Positions 60,101-64,000 of a DNA stretch of 64,000 nt are shown in pieces. The notes below the pieces were generated by a model. It was not told where the DNA came from. It saw only the letters and a program-made list of their open reading frames with translations, and made no database searches. The DNA is taken from the NCBI RefSeq assembly GCF_026230105.1, contig NC_079482.1, positions 19,034,001 to 19,098,000 of the forward strand. Direction: 5' to 3'. Made by a program: the position numbers and the translations under genes. Each line of letters opens with the position of its first letter. The first letter of the stretch is position 1. The DNA is from Diorhabda sublineata (taxonomy: Eukaryota; Arthropoda; Insecta; Coleoptera; Chrysomelidae).

Positions 60101-63100
60101 ATGCAAGGCTACCAAAGACGAGATCCCTAATATTAAAATTTGGTTCAATGGAAAACACGGATGTGTAAATTACTACTTGTCATAGCTACTCACAGAACAG
60201 GGATGTTTCTAGGCTTATTTTTATCGTTTCGAAATTACAGACTCGCCCATTTGTCCTTATTGTCCTGAAGTGGAAGATACTGCAGAGCATACCTTTATTG
60301 TATGTCAAAACCAAAAGATTTAATAAATAGACTAAAATAAGTCCAAACAATATGATGAAATAATACTTTCTGATGTTTACGTAATATTGTTGAGAGGGGG
60401 GTTTTTAGTGGTAGTGGTAAAAATCCCACAAATCCTCTCAATTCCAGCAGCCGAGTTGGCCTTTGAAGATTTTTTCCTCCACAAAAAAATTTCTATTGTT
60501 CAAAGGACTAATGTCCTGAATAAATGAGGAAATAAGATCATCATTTGGGATTGAAAAACCTATTCAAAAATAAGTGACTGGTTTTATGAAAATTATGAAT
60601 CTACAATATTGGAATCACAGAATTCAAGGAGTTATCCTAGCAGAGTTACGAAGATGTAATTTAAACTAATTACAAGACAAAATCTTGTATTCATACATTT
60701 TGGCAGGTAAGTTATATTTTGATGTAATTGCTACTTTAGAGATATATACAAGATGTATCAAAAGCAGATAGTAATGAATTTAATAACATATATTGAAACA
60801 AAAACTAATTCTATCAAATTTGATTTAACTTAGTACAAATGAGTACATAAGGAGAGATTATAGTAGGAAATGAAGGCATAATAAAGTGAAACATATAATC
60901 GATAGATAAAATAGGGACCATCAATCAAAAGTTCTAAAAATGGTCATCTTTTTCAAAAACTAAAAAGTACACTTTTTGGGCTTGGGAAAAACTGAAAAAA
61001 ACCAGTGAAATAGAATAGAAATATAGGAAATACTTTAATGGAAAGTAATAGAAAAGAGTTGAGAATATTGCTAAAAAGTAAATGATTGAATAAATAGAAT
61101 TAATTGTACTATAGCATGGTGAGATATTTGCAATCAATGGACTGAGTTCAAAATAGGTGTGCTTTGATAGTAAAGGGACATCTTCAAAGAAATCGTTTGT
61201 GTAGAAAACGAATTAGCCGATCAAGAAATACCTACAGTAAACATTATTTAGTTCTAAACTTATTCTTTAAGAGTCATACAAAAACTTGAAGTTTATCAAC
61301 TGTATGTACCCCATTATGTAATCGAACTTTCGCAGTATTGAAAAACAAGGGTGGTAGATATTATTGGATTTAATTGAATGAATGAAAAGTATAATTATTG
61401 AGTCTGAGGTATTAGTACTAATAAATTAGAAAACAAAGTATAATTGTATACTTTCAATTAGGCACAGTACTAAGTTTACAAAAATATTATAAAGAGTATC
61501 TTAATAAGAATGCACAATTCAAAATTAACCGAGTGGTGATATTTATTTCCATTATAAAGTAAAAACTCAAATATGGAAGATATAATATATTAGAAACACT
61601 CACGGCTCTTGATGCAAACCCATGTTTTTTTATGTAATTTTTGAAATTTTGACAAATGGGTGATACCAATGCGATGAGTCACGACTTTGAGTCCTGAATT
61701 TTTGCGATTCAATCACATGGATCTTAGATTTGAAAAAGCTATATTAGAAAAAAGTTTGAGTAATAGTTGTCATGAGAATTTCTAGAGATGATTCGTTCAG
61801 GAAATTGTGGCTATAATAAATCTGTATTTAGTGCGCCGTTCTGATGAAACTTGTTGTTCAATATCTATCCTCCATTTTAGTCCATAAGAACTTCTTTATC
61901 ATGTTCCTATAATGAAGTCAAATTCGAATATAACACCCTTATCATGTACCTAAATCGGCGTAAAGTTCGATTATGGCATTCCTACTAACGTACCCTTTAT
62001 ATTAATTGAAAAATACTTACACTTCTTCCTAAAAACTGACTATTCCTGAACATTCTCAAATAGTAAGCAATTGCAAACGTTCCAAATGTGAGTATTGTAC
62101 AAAAGAGCGCCGTGTTGGGTTGGTTGATGGGACTTCCATGTTCGTCGATCATAGGAACTTTGATAACTTCCAGTCTTTCACCATCCAAGTCTGTATTATT
62201 ATCGCCAATAACCGAATCATTAGGACCAATTGGAAAAGTAGCACTATCACAATAATTCGCCAGCAATGGATGCTTCTCATACGCATAAAACACTTTTGCC
62301 AAACTCTCCAATATATATAATAATACTATAAGAGTTGAAAATATATCTTCGGTAAATCTAGTGAATAGTTTAACTAAAAGGCTGCCTTCAAAAGCTGCTA
62401 TAACTACTCCAATTATTCCTAACCATATACCAACGAAAACTCTAGTTGCTAAAAATTCAATGTTATTGGATTTGCAAAATTCGAACAGACTCTGATCGAA
62501 TAGTAGAAGTGCTCCTGTCGTACCCACTATAATCATGGGCTGGCCGGCGAAAATTGCGAAAATAATTCCTCCTATGCTGGTACATAGAAGAGTTTCTGAT
62601 ATGCCTATAAGGTTTTCTGTTTTATCTCCCGTTAGACCTCCAAAGGCAATGGCGCCCGATACTGCCGCAAAATACATAAAAACCGCAGCGGCTAAACATT
62701 GAGCATTTAGACCGTCAGTAATGTCGCTTTTGTAAAATGGATAACGACGCTTTAAGTCTCTTATTAAACCGCCCCATGGTCGATGGGTACGTTGTAGAGG
62801 GTCGTCGAAAGGAGGCTTCTTTTCTTCATCTGAAAAAAAAAATTAGTTAAATAAAATTATCAAAAAATTCCATTTATCTATCACGAAATAAAAACGGAAA
62901 GTAAGAAGGTGAGTAGTTAAAAAGGTTATCATCTAATAATTGTTCTGTTTTCAAGGTTTTCGTATATAAAGCAGTAAGTTTTGTTTCGGTGGAAGAGAAA
63001 CTTCAAATGGACATGTATGTTCAACCAGATCCTCCTTATCTAGCCTATGCCTTCATAAAGATCATCCGATACATGAGATTCAGTAAGCGGTTATATCTTG

Positions 63101-63722
63101 ATCTGAAAATTTTATAGAAAATAAGCTGGTTTCTGATTTCCATTTTCGATTAACATGATTTTTTAATAAAAAAACGACAATATAGAGAAATTAAAAGCTC
63201 CGAGACCCGTATCTTAATCTATGAATCAAAATCTCAACGTGAAATCCTAAATCCATTCATATCATGATACTGATCATGTATGGTCGGCCCAAGTCCATGC
63301 AATTGTACGTGCTAAGTTCATGTTACATAACATTTTGTATTCTTTTTAGATAGGAAGGATAAAAGTTACGAATTCAGATATCAAATAAACATAAAACTTT
63401 ACCTTGAGATAACAGAGGGGTCGATATAATTCCTTGAGCTTCCTGAGCTTTTCTCAAAGCATTTTCCTTCCTCCTTTTTATAGCCTCACTTTTAGCCTTA
63501 ATTTCTTCAATAGGAAGTAAGGCTTGTCGCTCCCAATCGCCAGGTGGCAGAACAATACTGTCATCTAGGAACTCATTTATTGCTGAAAGTAACTCTTTTC
63601 TAGTCTCTGCTTTGTAAGCGATATTGTGGAATTGTTGGTTGGCCATTAAGGTTGATATGGAACGACCAACTTCACGGTAATCGATATTAGGCAGTTTTGG
63701 GCCAAGCAAAAGGAAAATAAAC
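54007..63722 (-). CDS. Ae2: SLC4 (band 3-type) anion exchanger, partial gene of five exons
   Basis: SLC4 anion exchangers swap Cl- for HCO3- across the plasma membrane and so regulate cell pH and volume. Five exons (63722-63403, 62829-62021, 59912-59665, 55121-54868, 54176-54007) give about 600 in-frame codons, all with GT-AG introns and matching phases. The product runs from the end of the cytoplasmic domain (GRSISTLMANQQFHN), through WGGLIRDLKRRYPFY (family signature FGGLIxDxxRRY), into the membrane domain. The match to AE1-AE3 rather than Na+-coupled members rests on AAFEGSLLVKLFTRFTEDIF, LLFMETHISELIISKPERKL and LLLMPVKHHPQASYVRKV. The Glu of METH and the Arg of AVRSIVH appear to align with the AE1 substrate-site residues Glu681 and Arg730. 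The N-terminal exons are off the window to the right. The last C-terminal exon(s), normally starting near MHLFT, were not found. Confidence 0.93.
54868..55121 (-). CDS. Ae2: Anion exchanger exon: KPERKL to IFIG
   Basis: 254 bases; acceptor TTTTTTTCAG, donor GTAAAT. It encodes LIISKPERKLKKGSGIHLDI, membrane segments, FGFPWLCAAAVRSIVHTSAL, HAPGEKPHLIEVKEQR and SGFFVAIFIG. The Arg in AVRSIVH corresponds to AE1 Arg730 by my alignment from memory. Confidence 0.95.
56167..56834. mobile_element. 668-bp foldback/MITE element with 90-bp inverted arms
   Basis: The left arm 56167-56256 (ACTCAAAGTTGCGG ... GCTAGCAACGCAATGAAAAT ... GAGGTAATAAAATAAGGT) is mirrored by 56745-56834. The central 60 bp match very closely and the outer part less so. 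The interior repeats ATTTAGTGAGCACCTAATTA-like units at about 56262, 56403, 56600 and 56730. No ORF and no clear target duplication were found. It sits in an intron of the anion exchanger. Confidence 0.85.
57441..57649. mobile_element. 209-bp hAT-type MITE with perfect 8-bp target duplication
   Basis: The element starts CAGGGCCGGATTAA and ends TTAATCCGGCCCTG, a perfect 14-bp inverted repeat. TCTAGTAG flanks it on both sides (57433-57440 and 57650-57657). CAGGG-type ends and 8-bp duplications are the hAT signature. The interior is GC-rich (GGGGCCC-like), unlike the host intron. It is intact at both ends, hence relatively young. Confidence 0.92.
57790..59010 (-). pseudogene. Jockey-like LINE reverse-transcriptase relic in an intron
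   Basis: The - strand, read across frames, gives DELNNY-type sequence, then LKTPIIVPLHKGGEKNN, FDCVDHKILINKLEYYGLLG (RT domain), GVPQG-region remnants, HFNEDDTSS (degenerate YADDT), NGLCLNTEKT and FFESHLRYGLSLLAACSLHL. The catalytic FADD/YADD motif is changed to NEDD and many stops occur. It covers most of the RT domain but not the 3' UTR. The HKGG...NYRPI segment resembles family A LINE copies at 26-29 and 48.5 kb. Confidence 0.75.
59665..59912 (-). CDS. Ae2: Anion exchanger exon: ARRALGDFG to METHIS
   Basis: 248 bases; acceptor TATATTTCAG, donor GTAAGT. It encodes ARRALGDFGVPIAIIIMVFV, a PETYTEKLNVP extracellular or re-entrant segment, WFISPAGVPIWIMFASVVPA and LLFMETHISE. The phase is 0 at the start and 2 at the end (GA + G). 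ARRxLGDFGVPIAI is strongly conserved in SLC4 proteins. The Glu of METH matches AE1 Glu681. Confidence 0.96.
60080..60560 (+). pseudogene. R1-like LINE C-terminal fragment in an intron
   Basis: In one + frame ITDSPICPYCPEVEDTAEHT followed by FIVCQ gives the C-x2-C-x7-8-H-x4-C knuckle found at the end of R1-clade ORF2. Upstream, YYLSQLLTEQGCF fits the LTGHGCFxxYL segment. It is decayed after about 60330. Confidence 0.6.
60561..62020. other. Anion exchanger intron, rest
   Basis: AT-rich intron; short ORFs at 60934-61137 and 61487-61669 have no motif. Confidence 0.5.
62021..62829 (-). CDS. Ae2: Anion exchanger exon: first half of the membrane domain
   Basis: 809 bases; acceptor TTTTTTTCAG, donor GTAAGT. 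It encodes EEKKPPFDDPLQRTHRPWGG, LIRDLKRRYPFYKSDITDGL and several transmembrane segments: AAVSGAIAFGGLTGDKTENL, FAIFAGQPMIIVGTTGALLL and GIWLGIIGVVIAAFEGSLLV. An extracellular loop (LLANYCDSATFPIGPNDSVI) with possible N-glycosylation sites (NDS, NNT) follows. Where vertebrate AEs have ALSPAITFGG, this protein has AVSGAIAFGG. Confidence 0.97.
62830..63402. other. Anion exchanger intron
   Basis: 573-base intron between exons with matched phases (G + AT gives Asp). Nothing else is recognised. Confidence 0.7.
63403..63722 (-). CDS. Ae2: Anion exchanger exon: end of the cytoplasmic domain
   Basis: 320 bases; acceptor ATTTTTTTAG, donor GTAAAG. It encodes FIFLLLGPKLPNIDYREVGR, SISTLMANQQFHNIAYKAET and a charged linker (IEEIKAKSEAIKRRKENALR) that precedes the membrane domain. 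It matches the last part of the Band 3 cytoplasmic fold. Upstream exons lie outside the window. Confidence 0.95.
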
Positions 63723-64000
63723 CTAAAAAAATATTTATAAGTAATAATAATACGTCCAATCTTTATTAAATCATTAGAACGAAATGGTGGTGCAATCGTT
63801 GAGAAATATTATTGTTAAATATTCAAAAATGATATTTGATTGATTATTATCAAGTAAATAGCTCCAATAATCACCATAAAGATGCGCTTAGATTGACTTT
63901 TACAATTTTTAACAAACAAACGGAATGAATTCATTTTTTAAATATATATTAACACATATTCTTTTTTTTCCTTATAACTTTTCAAATATCATTTGAGCGT
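63723..64000. other. Anion exchanger intron at the window edge
   Basis: AT-rich intron sequence; the preceding exon is not visible. Confidence 0.6.

Overview
The window looks like AT-rich nuclear DNA from an insect. The evidence is GT-AG introns, animal gene families (a septin and a band-3 anion exchanger), and many decayed insect-type transposons (mariner, Tc1, hAT, jockey/RTE/R1 LINEs, a tRNA-derived SINE, a Helitron-like end). I cannot name the species; the mix would suit a beetle or another insect with a large repeat-rich genome.

Left edge (1-9 kb). A complete Septin-7/peanut homologue lies on the + strand (2870-4729), with an uninterrupted coding region and a short intron in its 5' leader. 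Just upstream is a weak candidate for a 45-codon spliced ORF. Downstream, at about 6.7-8.1 kb, I reconstructed a candidate four-exon gene for a 94-residue protein that I do not recognise. Its ORFs are too short to stand out singly, but three splice junctions keep one frame open.

Middle (8.5-53 kb). I found no convincing host gene here. It is a graveyard of broken elements: at least seven mariner relics, three fragments of a second IS630-like family, Tc1/Tc3 pieces, many LINE 3' ends (one nested in another with a 15-bp target duplication), MITE-like and foldback elements, and a roughly 1.9-kb tandem array with a 178+186 bp dimer nested in a 728-bp tetramer. A sequence resembling a Helitron 3' end follows the array.

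Right edge (54-64 kb). Five consecutive coding exons of a band-3 type (SLC4) anion exchanger lie on the - strand. The splice phases agree at all four visible junctions. The 5' exons lie beyond the window, and the last C-terminal exon(s) were not found inside it. The introns hold a foldback element with 90-bp arms, a hAT MITE with a perfect 8-bp target duplication, a jockey-like LINE relic and an R1-like fragment.

The two clear host genes are functionally unrelated: septin filaments in cytokinesis, and Cl-/HCO3- exchange at the membrane. Nothing suggests a dedicated gene cluster. The items most worth a second look are the candidate small gene at 7.3-8.1 kb, the higher-order satellite, and the large inverted-repeat elements.
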